Virus record (IMG/VR): IMGVR_UViG_3300025128_000219
Location: 1-29,465 of that record
Source of the DNA: a virus
Strand: one strand, 5' to 3'
DNA: 29,465 nucleotides
The notes below the pieces were generated by a model. That model was not told the origin of the DNA and ran no database searches. It saw nothing but the letters and a program-made list of their open reading frames with translations. Within the stretch, counting starts at the first letter, position 1. Each line of letters starts with the position of its first letter. The translations under genes and the position numbers were made by a program. Below are positions 9,110-17,103 of the stretch, piece after piece.

Positions 9110-10947
9110 TATCTTTCACCATCACCTTGTAGTGCTATTCTTACTGATCCCCATCTCCAACTAGCATTATTTGATCCACAAGATACCCTAATTTTAGCTT
9201 GCCTTCCTCTAGCTCTTATATTAATTTTTTCTGTATTATCAAATATATTAAATTCTTTTTCTGTTTCTTCTGTACTTTCAGGATATTTCTTTGTTATAAT
9301 TTTAAATTTAATTTGACCTCCTGATAAATCATAGTCAGGTACAATCTTATTCATAAACATAACTTGATTACCATCATTAATGTCAAAGTCACCAGACTCT
9401 ACAAAAGATGTTAATGTTTCTCCACTACCTGTAAATACAGAAGGTGGTTCATTATTATAAATATTATTACCAGCCACAGTTACACCAGTTGTTATTGTAT
9501 TTCCAAATACAGAACGATCAGTGAATGTAGTAAAAATCATATCACCATATACCCAATATTTTTCTTCTGGATTATAGATAACATATTTATTACACTCTGT
9601 ATTACCATTAGAAACATACAACCAAATAATTTCTCTAAACTCAGAATTAATACCACAATAAACTTTATCATAGTAAGATGTATTAAGATCATCAAATATA
9701 AATCTACGTACTGTACAATCTAAAATTTGCACTGCACCAGCATGAACATAAAAATTATCATAACCCATCCAATATGTAGTACCATTATAATCTATAGCTG
9801 CATGTTGTCCTATTAATCCACAGTTAGTTCCTACTTGTTGAAACTTAAATACAAAGTTACCACCAACAAACTGCATAAGCCAAAGAGCATTATCTGTCCA
9901 AATATTAATAGCATTTCTTGCACGAACAGCACCAACTATTCTAGTTCCATCTGTTAATACAACCTCACCAGCATCTGTAGCAGCAGTTGGATTCCATTCA
10001 TTTCTATCATCTTGGTCAGACCAACGAACAAGCATAGGATCAAATGCACCACTAACTGTAGCAGTAGCTTCAAATCTATTTGTACCAAGACATATAAGAT
10101 GTCTATCATTAGGTGATACAATAATAGAGTTTGTACTTACAGGTGATGTTGTAACAGACGTTGCTCTTGTTGGTTCTGTACTTGCATCAGAATCATAATA
10201 AAATAATCCACCACCTTTTCTATTAGCTACAACATCATCACCCCAATTATCAAAACTCCATTGTGATATATCTAAAAATAAACCACTAGCACTAGCTGAT
10301 GCAGGTTGATTCCATGCTCTTGTTTGTGAAGCACATACTGTAGCTTGATACCTAGCAGCACTATAACCTAAACCTGCGGCTGCAACAGAGTTACCTGTTG
10401 GTATATAATAATTAAATGTTGCACTTCCTACATCACTACCAGTTGCATTAGCAGCATTAGTTACAGTAATCGCAAAAACATTTGCACTTTCAATGGATAC
10501 AATTTCATAAGTATTACCTTGCAAACTTACATTATTAAATGCTGCTGAAGATGTAAATAAAACATAATCTCCAACTGCTCTACCATGTGCTGCATCAGAA
10601 CAACAAACTCTAGTAGAACCTGAACTTGTACCAAAACAGTTTGTTAATGTAGCTTTTTCTGTTATTGGTGTTACATCATATAACTCATCACCTTCATGAA
10701 TATAAAGTTTTTCAGGTGTACCAAATATTGCAGTAGAAATATTATCAGCAGGTTTCCATGCTAGTAATGCTCTAGCTGATCCATCAAATGTTGCACCCTC
10801 TGCTCTTGTTTCATAGCCTCGCATATTTTCAGGTTTACCTTCACGAAACCTAACACGATTTCCATCAAACCATTTACCCTCTTCTGCATATTGGGTAGAT
10901 TCTCTATGAAAACCCGGAGCTAGTTTAAATGTTTTTAACTCTGCCAT
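9109..10947 (-). CDS. P22 gp10-like tail hub / packaged DNA stabilisation protein
   Basis: 612 aa, longer than P22 gp10 (about 470 aa). The N-terminus (APGFHRESTQYAEEGKWFDG, then NRVRFREGKPENMRGYE) is the typical opening of marine podovirus relatives of gp10. The central part is beta-propeller-like with repeated strands and aromatic motifs (SPNDRHLICLG, MLVRWSDQDDRNEWNP, NAINIWTDNALWLMQFVGG, KYVIYNPEEKYWVYGDM). In P22 this protein forms the hexameric nozzle below the gp4 ring and retains DNA after packaging. The neighbouring gp4-like adaptors and P22-type portal support the same role here. The identification is by recalled pattern, not alignment. Confidence 0.75.
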   Translation of the reverse strand: MAELKTFKLAPGFHRESTQYAEEGKWFDGNRVRFREGKPENMRGYETRAEGATFDGSARALLAWKPADNISTAIFGTPEKLYIHEGDELYDVTPITEKATLTNCFGTSSGSTRVCCSDAAHGRAVGDYVLFTSSAAFNNVSLQGNTYEIVSIESANVFAITVTNAANATGSDVGSATFNYYIPTGNSVAAAGLGYSAARYQATVCASQTRAWNQPASASASGLFLDISQWSFDNWGDDVVANRKGGGLFYYDSDASTEPTRATSVTTSPVSTNSIIVSPNDRHLICLGTNRFEATATVSGAFDPMLVRWSDQDDRNEWNPTAATDAGEVVLTDGTRIVGAVRARNAINIWTDNALWLMQFVGGNFVFKFQQVGTNCGLIGQHAAIDYNGTTYWMGYDNFYVHAGAVQILDCTVRRFIFDDLNTSYYDKVYCGINSEFREIIWLYVSNGNTECNKYVIYNPEEKYWVYGDMIFTTFTDRSVFGNTITTGVTVAGNNIYNNEPPSVFTGSGETLTSFVESGDFDINDGNQVMFMNKIVPDYDLSGGQIKFKIITKKYPESTEETEKEFNIFDNTEKINIRARGRQAKIRVSCGSNNASWRWGSVRIALQGDGER

Positions 10948-10948
10948 A

Positions 10949-12154
10949 TTAAGTCTTAATAATATAGTTTAGAATAATTGTTGGTTGTACGTTATTATGT
11001 GCTGATCCACTACCAGTATTTGCAATGAGAAGATCACCTCCTCCATCACTTACTGATGTTCTGTAATTATCATCACGATCACCAAGAGATCTTCCTAAAC
11101 CAACTCTTGTAATTCCACTACTATCATCACCATTTTCTTCCATAGCAGCAGCATGACTATGTGAAGCAAGCTGTGCTTCAGTTAGAGCATGTGTTTCAGC
11201 ACCACCAGTTCCTGCAAGATTATCACCATCAACACCACCTGTTTGTCCTGTTAATCTATCAGCACTTGTTCCACCCATATCATCTTTACCAGCAACAACA
11301 CGACCACGAAGATCAGGAATACCAAAAGTAGATGATCCATCACCACCACCATAAGTTGTGCTTATAACACCAAATAATGCAGAGTATGTAGAACGACTTA
11401 CTGTTTGACCAGCACATAGTAAAAATCCAGTAGGAGCAGAAGAACCACCAAAAGGCACAACCGCACCAGTAGGCATAGCAACGATACCAGTTAAATTAGA
11501 ACCATCACCATGAAAAGCAGAGGCACAAACTTTAGCATTTGCTGCTTGTACATTAGCACCTGCTATTGTAACTGTACCACTAAAAGTAGATCCTCCACTT
11601 ACTGCAAAATTACCACCTACTGCCATATCACTATTAGTAGATACCTGACCTTTAAATGTACCATTTCCTTCTATAGTTACAGTAGATTCAAATGTAGCTG
11701 CACCAGTTACAGTTAAAGAACTAAATTCTGTTGGAGCAACATTAAAAACACTTGTTCCATTAGTAATTACAAATTGATTTTCTGTTGGTCTTATTGTAAC
11801 ACCAGTATTACCAGCTACTTTTAATATAACATCTGCACCAGCAGAGGCATAAGATACAGAGTTACGCACTACATAACTTTTAGAATTATTAGGTATAAGA
11901 ACATTAATTGTACTATGTGATCCACCAACACTTCCTTTAATTTCAAGAAATGCAGAACGAGCTTGATCACCACTACCTTGATTTTCTGTTAATGTAACAG
12001 TAGCTGTTGTTCCTACTGATATAGTTGTATAACCAGCAACTGCATCATCAACAAGACTTATAACACCATTATTAAGAACTTGTCCCCAACTATTAGGGTT
12101 GTCTCCATCACCTTGTTTATTAAGTCTTAGGTTAGTGGTAAAAGTACTAGACAT
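10949..12154 (-). CDS. Tail fibre with phage tail-collar domain
   Basis: 401 aa. The N-terminal part (1-140) starts NLRLNKQGDGDNPNSWGQVL, a common virion-attachment opening of marine phage fibres. Residues 145-205 carry the short beta repeats seen in the 909-aa fibre; CASAFHGDGSNLTGI lies at 210-224; a tail-collar domain runs from 227 to about 290 (MPTGAVVPFGG, GFLLCAGQTVSRSTYSALF, GIPDLRGRVVAGKD). The C-terminus has HSH and the usual HNNVQPTIILNYIIKT ending. Such proteins form adhesive short fibres. The segment at 11484-11580 matches the neighbouring fibre gene at DNA level. Collar domain assignment is firm; the receptor is unknown. Confidence 0.88.
   Translation of the reverse strand: MSSTFTTNLRLNKQGDGDNPNSWGQVLNNGVISLVDDAVAGYTTISVGTTATVTLTENQGSGDQARSAFLEIKGSVGGSHSTINVLIPNNSKSYVVRNSVSYASAGADVILKVAGNTGVTIRPTENQFVITNGTSVFNVAPTEFSSLTVTGAATFESTVTIEGNGTFKGQVSTNSDMAVGGNFAVSGGSTFSGTVTIAGANVQAANAKVCASAFHGDGSNLTGIVAMPTGAVVPFGGSSAPTGFLLCAGQTVSRSTYSALFGVISTTYGGGDGSSTFGIPDLRGRVVAGKDDMGGTSADRLTGQTGGVDGDNLAGTGGAETHALTEAQLASHSHAAAMEENGDDSSGITRVGLGRSLGDRDDNYRTSVSDGGGDLLIANTGSGSAHNNVQPTIILNYIIKT
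11484..11580 (-). repeat. Inter-gene fibre homology block, copy in the collar fibre gene
   Basis: Partner of the block at 14351-14447. It encodes TVTIAGANVQAANAKVCASA followed by FHGDGSNLTG, just before the tail-collar domain, so an exchange here would swap fibre tips behind a common stem. Confidence 0.75.
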
Positions 12155-12172
12155 TTTGTTATCCTTTTATTA

Positions 12173-12433
12173 TTATGAATCTCTTTCTGACCTATTTTTA
12201 TAATCTGAACGTCCTGTTACCAACGTAATAAAATCTGATTTATTAGATGGTATTGGGTCAGAAAAACTTGCATCATTCATTAATTTAACTGTCCACTCAC
12301 TTTGAAAACGTGAGTAACAGTTTTCAATTTTTTGTTCTACTGCATCTTTAATCCAATCTTCTGGACTAAGTAAATCATTTTTTAAAATCTTTTCATTTTC
12401 ATCAGATACTGTGATGTTTAGTGTAATAGCCAT
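12173..12433 (-). CDS. Small fibre-adjacent conserved hypothetical protein
   Basis: 86 aa, opening AITLNITVSDENEKILKNDL and continuing with a helical, Trp-containing section (SPEDWIKDAVEQKIENCYSR, then FQSEWTVKL). I recall similar small proteins next to fibre genes in marine phages. The position between two fibre genes would suit a fibre assembly chaperone or a minor tail protein, but there is no motif proving this. The start is preceded by an A-rich leader; the preceding fibre gene ends 11 bases upstream. Confidence 0.65.
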   Translation of the reverse strand: MAITLNITVSDENEKILKNDLLSPEDWIKDAVEQKIENCYSRFQSEWTVKLMNDASFSDPIPSNKSDFITLVTGRSDYKNRSERDS

Positions 12434-12444
12434 AATATTTTCCT

Positions 12445-15174
12445 TTATCCTAAAAGCTCACCAGCAAATCTAGTAATTGAAGCTGTTTTAATATCTACCG
12501 TTTTATCTGTGCTACCTACAAACACTGCAATTCTAGCTGTATCTGTAGAATCCATGTCTGCAATTACTGTAGCATGAGCATGGAGATTTGTTCCAACATT
12601 TGCATAGTTTCTAGGATTATAAAAGAAATCATAATTCCTATTAGATGTTGTAAATCTTAATATACCAGAAGTATGATTGGCAGTAAAACCATCCATAAAT
12701 ATTGCACAATGTAAAAGATACCTACCAGTTACAGGTGCAGTAAATATTCCATTAGCAAAGTCACTATTCTTATCATAAATTTCTGTAAAAGAAGCTCCCA
12801 AACTAGGCTCAATAGTGAAGGTAGTTCCATCACCTGTTTTATTGTCAAGATCAGCAGCTAATACTGCTGAGAAAGCTGAGTTAAGTGGTTTTAAAACATG
12901 ACCACTTGCATCAATACTTTGAACTTCTGATCCATCAATTTCAAAATTTATTTTACTTGAACCTGCTGCATTGTTAGGATCTGCCCGAACTGTAACTTTA
13001 CCAGAAGCATCACTAAAAATTTGAGCATAGATAGTTGAACCACCATCACTATCTTCAAGTCTGATAACAGGATTTGATGACTTTATATGAAGGTCATTGC
13101 TAGGATCTACACCAATACCAACTTGACCTCCTACAGATACATCACTTTGTAAATGAGTAGCTCCTGCTACTGTAACTGTTCCACCTACAATCAATGCACC
13201 TGATACAGATACGTCATCTTCAAATTCAGATTTACCTGTAGCTAAGAATGTGCCACCTATAGATGTATTACCAGCTATATTAACTGCACCACTTACAGAA
13301 ACAGCATCTTTAAATATAGCTGCACCAGCAACTGTAACAGTACTGTTAAGTTGAGAAGCACCACCTACAATTAATGCTCCACTTACAGATACGTCATCTT
13401 CAAACTCTGCTTTGCCTGTAGCTAAGAATGTACCACCTACAGATGTATTTCCTGTAATGTCTAGAGTAGAACCAAGACTTGTAGCTCCAGCTATTGTTAC
13501 TGTAGATCCAAAGTTAGAAGCTCCTCCTACACTTAAAGTAGAAGCAAGTGAAACTGCACCACCTATTGTTGTTGTTCCACCTATATTAACATTACCACTT
13601 ACTGAAACATTACCATCAAATGTAGTATTACCTGTAGTAAATAATGTGCCACCTACAGAAACATTACCTGCTACATCTACATTTCCAGAGACTGATACAC
13701 TATCTTCAAATATAGCTGCTCCTGCTACAGTTACAGTAGATCCTAAATGTGTTGCACCTCCTACACTTAATGTAGATGCTAAACTTACTGCACCAGCAAT
13801 AGTAGTAGTGCCTCCTATATTAACATTACCTGATACTGATACAGAATCTTTAAAAGTAGCTGCTCCTACTACTGTAACAGTGCTTGCAAAGTTAGTTGCT
13901 CCACCTACACTAAGAGTAGATGCAAGACTTACTGCTCCAGCTACTGTTACTGTTCCTCCAATATTAACATTACCACTTACTGAAACATCATCTTCAAATT
14001 CAGCTTTACCTGTAGTAATTAATGTTCCACCCACAGAAGTATTACCAGTAATATCTAAAGTGCTTCCCAAACTCGTAGCACCAGCTATTGTAACAGTACT
14101 TGCAAAATTAGTAGCACCTGCTACACTAAGAGTGGATGCAAGACTCACTGCCCCTGCTATGGTAGTAGTACCACCTATATTAACATTACCACTAACAGAT
14201 ACATCATCATCAAAAGTAGCAGCACCAGTTGCTATAAATGTACCACCTATAGATGTATTACCACCTACATCTAAAGTACTTCCTACTGATAATGCAGCAG
14301 ATACTGCTAAACTACCACCAATTCTACCATCTGTAATAATAGAAGCAGCTATACCTGTAAGATTAGAACCATCTCCATGATATGCTGACGCACAAACTCT
14401 AGCGTTAGTAGCTTGAATATTTGTACCTGCTATTGTAACTGTACCACCTACATTAAGATCACCACTTACAGAGACATCTCCACTAAATCCTGCATTACCT
14501 GTGCCTCTAAATGTACCACCAACTGAAGCAGAGGTAGCTACATCTAATCTACCACTTACAGAAACATCATTATCAAAAGTAGCTTTAGATGTAAATGTAC
14601 TTGCACCTGCTACATTAAATGTACCACTAACAGATACATTATTATTAAATATAGCTGCACCCTCTACAGTTACTGTACTACCAAAGTTAGCTGCTCCTGA
14701 TACAGATACGTCATCTTTAAATACAGCTTTACCTTCTACAGTTACAGTAGAACCAAAGTTTGCTGCGCCACCCACAGTAACAGTTGATTTTAAATGTGTA
14801 GCTCCTACTATAGTTGCGGTACTAGATACTTGCAATGTACCACCTACTACTGCATTACTAACTGATATATTACCTGCTATTACAGCAGTAACACCTGTTA
14901 TATTTGAACCATCTCCATAAAATGCAGAAGCACATACTCTATTATCTACATGAAGATTATTATCAAGAGAAACAGAACCAGCAACTCCTAAAGCACCACT
15001 AACTTGCACAGCATTAGTTGCAACTTTAAGTGCTGTATTAGTACCATCTCCTGTTTGTATAGGTTTAAGTGATGTGCTCACACCTTCATTACTAACAGCA
15101 GAACTTACAAGTATAAGCTGTTTATAAGTATTTGAAATAAGTCTTCCTGTTAAATCTGTCATATTAGTTGCCAA
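12445..15174 (-). CDS. Long repetitive tail fibre with C-terminal C1q-like domain
   Basis: 909 aa. Residues 1-80 are a probable attachment region. CASAFYGDGSNITGV lies at 81-95 and a second CASAYHGDGSNLTGI further on. From about 97 to 684 the protein is built of 12-residue units of the form [VL][ST][VI]xG[AN]xxFxST, grouped four at a time into 48-residue super-repeats, which suggests a beta-solenoid or triple-beta shaft. Residues 685-765 hold a VGIGVDPSNDLHIKSS linker. The C-terminal 140 residues (about 767-909) read as a C1q/TNF-like jelly roll: FSAVLAADLDNKTGDGT, NGIFTAPVTGRYLLHCAIFM, then paired strands. Such tips bind glycans or proteins, so this is the likely receptor-binding fibre. The start overlaps the upstream gene by 16 bases. 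Confidence 0.88.
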   Translation of the reverse strand: MATNMTDLTGRLISNTYKQLILVSSAVSNEGVSTSLKPIQTGDGTNTALKVATNAVQVSGALGVAGSVSLDNNLHVDNRVCASAFYGDGSNITGVTAVIAGNISVSNAVVGGTLQVSSTATIVGATHLKSTVTVGGAANFGSTVTVEGKAVFKDDVSVSGAANFGSTVTVEGAAIFNNNVSVSGTFNVAGASTFTSKATFDNDVSVSGRLDVATSASVGGTFRGTGNAGFSGDVSVSGDLNVGGTVTIAGTNIQATNARVCASAYHGDGSNLTGIAASIITDGRIGGSLAVSAALSVGSTLDVGGNTSIGGTFIATGAATFDDDVSVSGNVNIGGTTTIAGAVSLASTLSVAGATNFASTVTIAGATSLGSTLDITGNTSVGGTLITTGKAEFEDDVSVSGNVNIGGTVTVAGAVSLASTLSVGGATNFASTVTVVGAATFKDSVSVSGNVNIGGTTTIAGAVSLASTLSVGGATHLGSTVTVAGAAIFEDSVSVSGNVDVAGNVSVGGTLFTTGNTTFDGNVSVSGNVNIGGTTTIGGAVSLASTLSVGGASNFGSTVTIAGATSLGSTLDITGNTSVGGTFLATGKAEFEDDVSVSGALIVGGASQLNSTVTVAGAAIFKDAVSVSGAVNIAGNTSIGGTFLATGKSEFEDDVSVSGALIVGGTVTVAGATHLQSDVSVGGQVGIGVDPSNDLHIKSSNPVIRLEDSDGGSTIYAQIFSDASGKVTVRADPNNAAGSSKINFEIDGSEVQSIDASGHVLKPLNSAFSAVLAADLDNKTGDGTTFTIEPSLGASFTEIYDKNSDFANGIFTAPVTGRYLLHCAIFMDGFTANHTSGILRFTTSNRNYDFFYNPRNYANVGTNLHAHATVIADMDSTDTARIAVFVGSTDKTVDIKTASITRFAGELLG
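13123..14886 (-). repeat. Coding tandem repeats of the fibre shaft (36-nt units, 144-nt super-units)
   Basis: The shaft of the 909-aa fibre is encoded by diverged 36-nt units arranged in 144-nt super-units. One super-unit protein is VSVSGNVNIGGT / TTIAGAVSLAST / LSVGGATNFAST / VTVVGAATFKDS. Short DNA cores such as CCTATATTAACATTACC recur, while many synonymous sites differ, so most copies are not freshly duplicated. Boundaries were set by reading the protein and are approximate. Confidence 0.85.
14351..14447 (-). repeat. Inter-gene fibre homology block, copy in the 909-aa fibre gene
   Basis: This 97-base block aligns without gaps to 11484-11580 in the collar-domain fibre gene. By hand I count 80 of 97 identical positions. 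It encodes the GDGSNLTGI motif region and the last 20 bases are identical. It is a possible site of recombination between the two fibre genes. Confidence 0.75.
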
Positions 15175-15434
15175 TACTGTTCTGTTGAATCATATGTACT
15201 TGCTGCTTGATCCCATGTTAAATTTCTTCCTGTATCATCTGGTCTTGGATTTAGTATAGAAGGATTGTCTCTAACATCAGGTACTTTATTTTGTGGATGA
15301 TTTTTTAAATCGTATTGTCCTTCATAATCTTCTGGACATACTAACATACCATAGCTATTCATTCTCATTTGACGATGTGGATAAACAAACCCACAAATGT
15401 CACACATAGCTAAAGCATTTTTAGTACTTGCCAT
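15159..15434 (-). CDS. Small zinc-ribbon-like structural-region protein
   Basis: 91 aa. The N-terminal part holds a probable metal site: C11-x2-C14, H20 and C33 (CDICGFVYPHR ... LVCPEDYEG). The C-terminal half is polar with KNHPQNKVPDVRDNP, followed by SILNPRPDD. I recall this protein as conserved among marine phages, always near neck and fibre genes; its role is not known to me. Both ends overlap neighbours (TAATG with the adaptor gene at 15434; 16 bases with the fibre gene), so it is well embedded in the operon. The fourth zinc ligand is uncertain. Confidence 0.75.
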   Translation of the reverse strand: MASTKNALAMCDICGFVYPHRQMRMNSYGMLVCPEDYEGQYDLKNHPQNKVPDVRDNPSILNPRPDDTGRNLTWDQAASTYDSTEQYWQLI

Positions 15435-16108
15435 TAAATATATCCTAACTTTGGAACTATATACATAGAGGCTCTTTGTCTATCTTCTTCCATAGCTCTT
15501 GTAAGAAGTTCTTCATAATTAAGTTTTAAAAATTGTATTTTATCTGATGGAACACCGGGACGTTTCATTGACATATAATAAGAAAGACCCATTGTTAAAC
15601 ATGGTAAAAATCTTTTAGGTATATCAGCATTTTGTATTGCTGATTTATTTACATCTTGTAATTCTTTTACTAATTCTAATTTAAGAACATCAGTTGAATT
15701 ATCTGGTAGAGGCCACACACGTAAAACAGGATTGTCTCTTTCTCTACGAATAGAGTATTGATTAGGTCTGCCTGTTTGTGTTTTATTTGGTATAAGTAAA
15801 TATTCTTCTGAAGTAATTCTTTCTAATTGTAAATCTGTATCATCTCTATTAATAACAACTTCAAGAGCATCTACAGTAGAACTATCTAAAGAATATGTAG
15901 CAGTGCTTGCTGTCACAGTTAAAGAAGAAACAGATGTACTCCAAAGCATTACACCACGATTCTGCCAATCTTTAAGCATAAGATTAATAGAACGTCTAGC
16001 AGATGCTGGCTCATTACCAAGCGTACTTTCACCACCAATCATCTCTGTAGCTTCTTGAATAACTTCATCTATATCTAGATTAAAGTTATATGTTCCTGAC
16101 ACTGCCAT
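15434..16108 (-). CDS. Head-to-tail adaptor, P22 gp4-like (second of two)
   Basis: 224 aa. The opening helix-rich part (NLDIDEVIQEATEMIGGEST; PASARRSINLMLKDWQNRGV, then MLWS) followed by a beta section (TYSLDSSTVDALEVVINRDD) and SGRPNQY-like TGRPNQYSIRRE, then RVWPLPDN and a C-terminal helical part (RFLPCLTMGLSYYMSMKRPG) is the layout of gp4-type connector proteins, which form a 12-fold ring under the portal. It lies just upstream of the zinc-ribbon and fibre genes. A second protein with similar layout is at 20298-20978. Which of them contacts the portal is not decided by sequence. Confidence 0.72.
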   Translation of the reverse strand: MAVSGTYNFNLDIDEVIQEATEMIGGESTLGNEPASARRSINLMLKDWQNRGVMLWSTSVSSLTVTASTATYSLDSSTVDALEVVINRDDTDLQLERITSEEYLLIPNKTQTGRPNQYSIRRERDNPVLRVWPLPDNSTDVLKLELVKELQDVNKSAIQNADIPKRFLPCLTMGLSYYMSMKRPGVPSDKIQFLKLNYEELLTRAMEEDRQRASMYIVPKLGYI

Positions 16109-16398
16109 TATTTCTTAGTCCTTCTTCTTACGGCTTTCTTTCGCTTCTTGAAAGTCCTGACCATTGTGGGCTTGCCTTTTACTCCTTGTGCTTTCGCTCT
16201 CTTCCTTGCAACAGCACTCTTGATCTGACCTTTGGTCATGCGTTTCGCAGTAGCTCTTGGTACGCATTTTGGATACTTCCTTTTGCTAGTTTTAGTAGAC
16301 TTACGACCACAGGCTTGGAACTTGCCCTTTTTCTTTGGAGCACCAATATCAACCCAATCACCCTTTGGGCCTTTTCCAAACCAGTCTTTTAGGCTCAT
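16108..16398 (-). CDS. Basic Cys-containing conserved viral protein (CGR...YPKC type)
   Basis: 96 aa with 36 Lys/Arg and 3 Asp residues. Conserved-looking elements are WVDIGAPKKKGKFQACGRKS, YPKCVPRATAKRMTKGQIKS and a KGKPTMV stretch before a poly-basic tail. I recall this pattern from marine phages, cyanophages and large DNA viruses of algae, as a family of unknown function. The paired cysteines (30 and 45) may bind metal or crosslink. Base composition is richer in GC than its neighbours: 29/60, 24/60 and 27/60 G+C on three sampled 60-base lines, against 19/60 in a sampled line of the 1401-aa gene. The start overlaps the stop of the 58-aa gene as ATGA. Role possibly nucleic-acid binding within the virion. 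Confidence 0.8.
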   Translation of the reverse strand: MSLKDWFGKGPKGDWVDIGAPKKKGKFQACGRKSTKTSKRKYPKCVPRATAKRMTKGQIKSAVARKRAKAQGVKGKPTMVRTFKKRKKAVRRRTKK

Positions 16399-16571
16399 GC
16401 GTAACCACCACCACGTTTCTTATAAGTTCTAACTAGCCAAGCATTTGCATATGCTGAAGGGTATACCTTAAACTTACGCTTAGCCTCTGACTTTACTCTT
16501 GAATAAAGACTAGGATTAGTTGGTTTAGGTGATCCTTTTTTTCTTTTTGGCTTTGGTTTTTTGATTGCCAT
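16395..16571 (-). CDS. Small basic protein with YPSAYANAW motif (DUF5872-like)
   Basis: 58 aa, too short for the usual ORF cut-off. A poly-basic start (MAIKKPKPKRKK) leads into KPTNPSLYSRVKSEAKRKF, then VYPSAYANAWLVRTYKKRGG and a GYA end. The PSAYAN core with a following YKKRGG is a domain I know from marine phages and algal giant viruses; I believe Pfam calls it DUF5872, named from memory. 18 Lys/Arg against one Glu. It overlaps the upstream gene by 47 bases and its TGA shares bases with the ATG of the next gene (ATGA), strong signs of a real coupled gene. Function unknown; the family also appears fused to other short basic modules. Confidence 0.85.
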   Translation of the reverse strand: MAIKKPKPKRKKGSPKPTNPSLYSRVKSEAKRKFKVYPSAYANAWLVRTYKKRGGGYA

Positions 16572-16842
16572 CTTTCAATACCTTTTTTGCTCGTTTAGCT
16601 ATTTTTACAACTTCATTCTTACCCATTACTTTTGCACGTTGTTCCATAACTGTAAGTATTTGTATTTTACGTGCATAAGGTTTCTTAACTCGTTTAACTT
16701 TAGCTACAGTAGCTCTTGCGTCTGCTGGAGTAGCAAACTTTATACTGACTGTATCTTTTGGATTTTCATCAGTATAAAGTCTACGTCCAGAGCCTTTAGG
16801 TTTTTTACCTGTTCCTACTTTTGGATCTTTTCTTTTTACCAT
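16525..16842 (-). CDS. Basic hypothetical protein of the basic-protein island
   Basis: 105 aa with 35 Lys/Arg and 8 acidic residues. The basic N-terminus (MVKRKDPKVGTGKKPKGSGR) is followed by a short beta-like part (TVSIKFATPADARATVAKVK), a helix (ILTVMEQRAKVMGKNEVVKI) and a poly-Lys tail. It overlaps genes on both sides (47 bases with the 58-aa gene, 38 bases with the 47-aa gene). No family recognised. Composition suggests interaction with DNA or RNA; the helix pair could be a small fold with basic arms. Confidence 0.75.
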   Translation of the reverse strand: MVKRKDPKVGTGKKPKGSGRRLYTDENPKDTVSIKFATPADARATVAKVKRVKKPYARKIQILTVMEQRAKVMGKNEVVKIAKRAKKVLKDGNQKTKAKKKKRIT

Positions 16843-16948
16843 TACCTAAAACTTTCTTTAATGTTTTAGCTTGTCCTGCATGTAGTTTAGAGGCTTTTTT
16901 TAAACCTTTAATAACCTTTTTAACTTTAGCTCTATTTCCTGTTTTCAT
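16805..16948 (-). CDS. 47-aa Lys-rich peptide
   Basis: A short frame from ATG at 16948 to TAA at 16805: MKTGNRAKVKKVIKGLKKAS, then KLHAGQAKTLKKVLGNGKKK and RSKSRNR. It has 19 Lys/Arg, no acidic residue, and a helical amphipathic look. It starts two bases after the stop of the 50-aa gene and overlaps the next gene by 38 bases, which fits the operon pattern. Ribosome-binding sequence is weak. No family recognised. It could be a DNA-condensing peptide; this is inference from composition. Confidence 0.6.
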   Translation of the reverse strand: MKTGNRAKVKKVIKGLKKASKLHAGQAKTLKKVLGNGKKKRSKSRNR

Positions 16949-16950
16949 AA

Positions 16951-17103
16951 TTAACGCCTAGCTCGTCCACCGCCACGCCTACGAACTGCTCCACCACGAC
17001 TACGTGTTTTAGTCATCATACGACCACCTCCTTTACGAGTACGTGTCTTGCTCATCATGCGGCCACCACCCATACGTCTAATTTTGCTTCTTCCTTTTGC
17101 CAT
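16951..17103 (-). CDS. 50-aa Arg/Gly protamine-like peptide with internal repeat
   Basis: ATG at 17103 lies behind an excellent ribosome site (AAAGGAGGAG at about 17111-17120), which falls inside the end of the preceding gene; the two genes overlap by 26 bases. The peptide contains GGGRMMSKTRTR followed directly by a second copy KGGGRMMTKTRSR, and ends GGAVRRRGGGRARR. 20 of 50 residues are Lys/Arg (15 Arg), with no acidic residue. This is protamine-like composition and suggests packaged-DNA or RNA binding. No known family is recognised. Confidence 0.75.
   Translation of the reverse strand: MAKGRSKIRRMGGGRMMSKTRTRKGGGRMMTKTRSRGGAVRRRGGGRARR

Noticed and set aside
13412-14380. A 322-aa plus-strand open frame rich in Pro, Val and Thr
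   Set aside because: It is exactly antisense to the 12-residue repeats of the fibre gene; the repeat keeps the opposite frame open. The product is a low-complexity copy of the repeat with no ribosome site or operon partner.
13123-14886. 36-nt repeats considered as a CRISPR array
   Set aside because: The repeats are in-frame coding, diverged, contiguous and without unique spacers; no cas gene is present.
14501-14920. A 139-aa plus-strand frame of the same Pro/Val/Leu type
   Set aside because: Also a mirror of the fibre repeats on the opposite strand.
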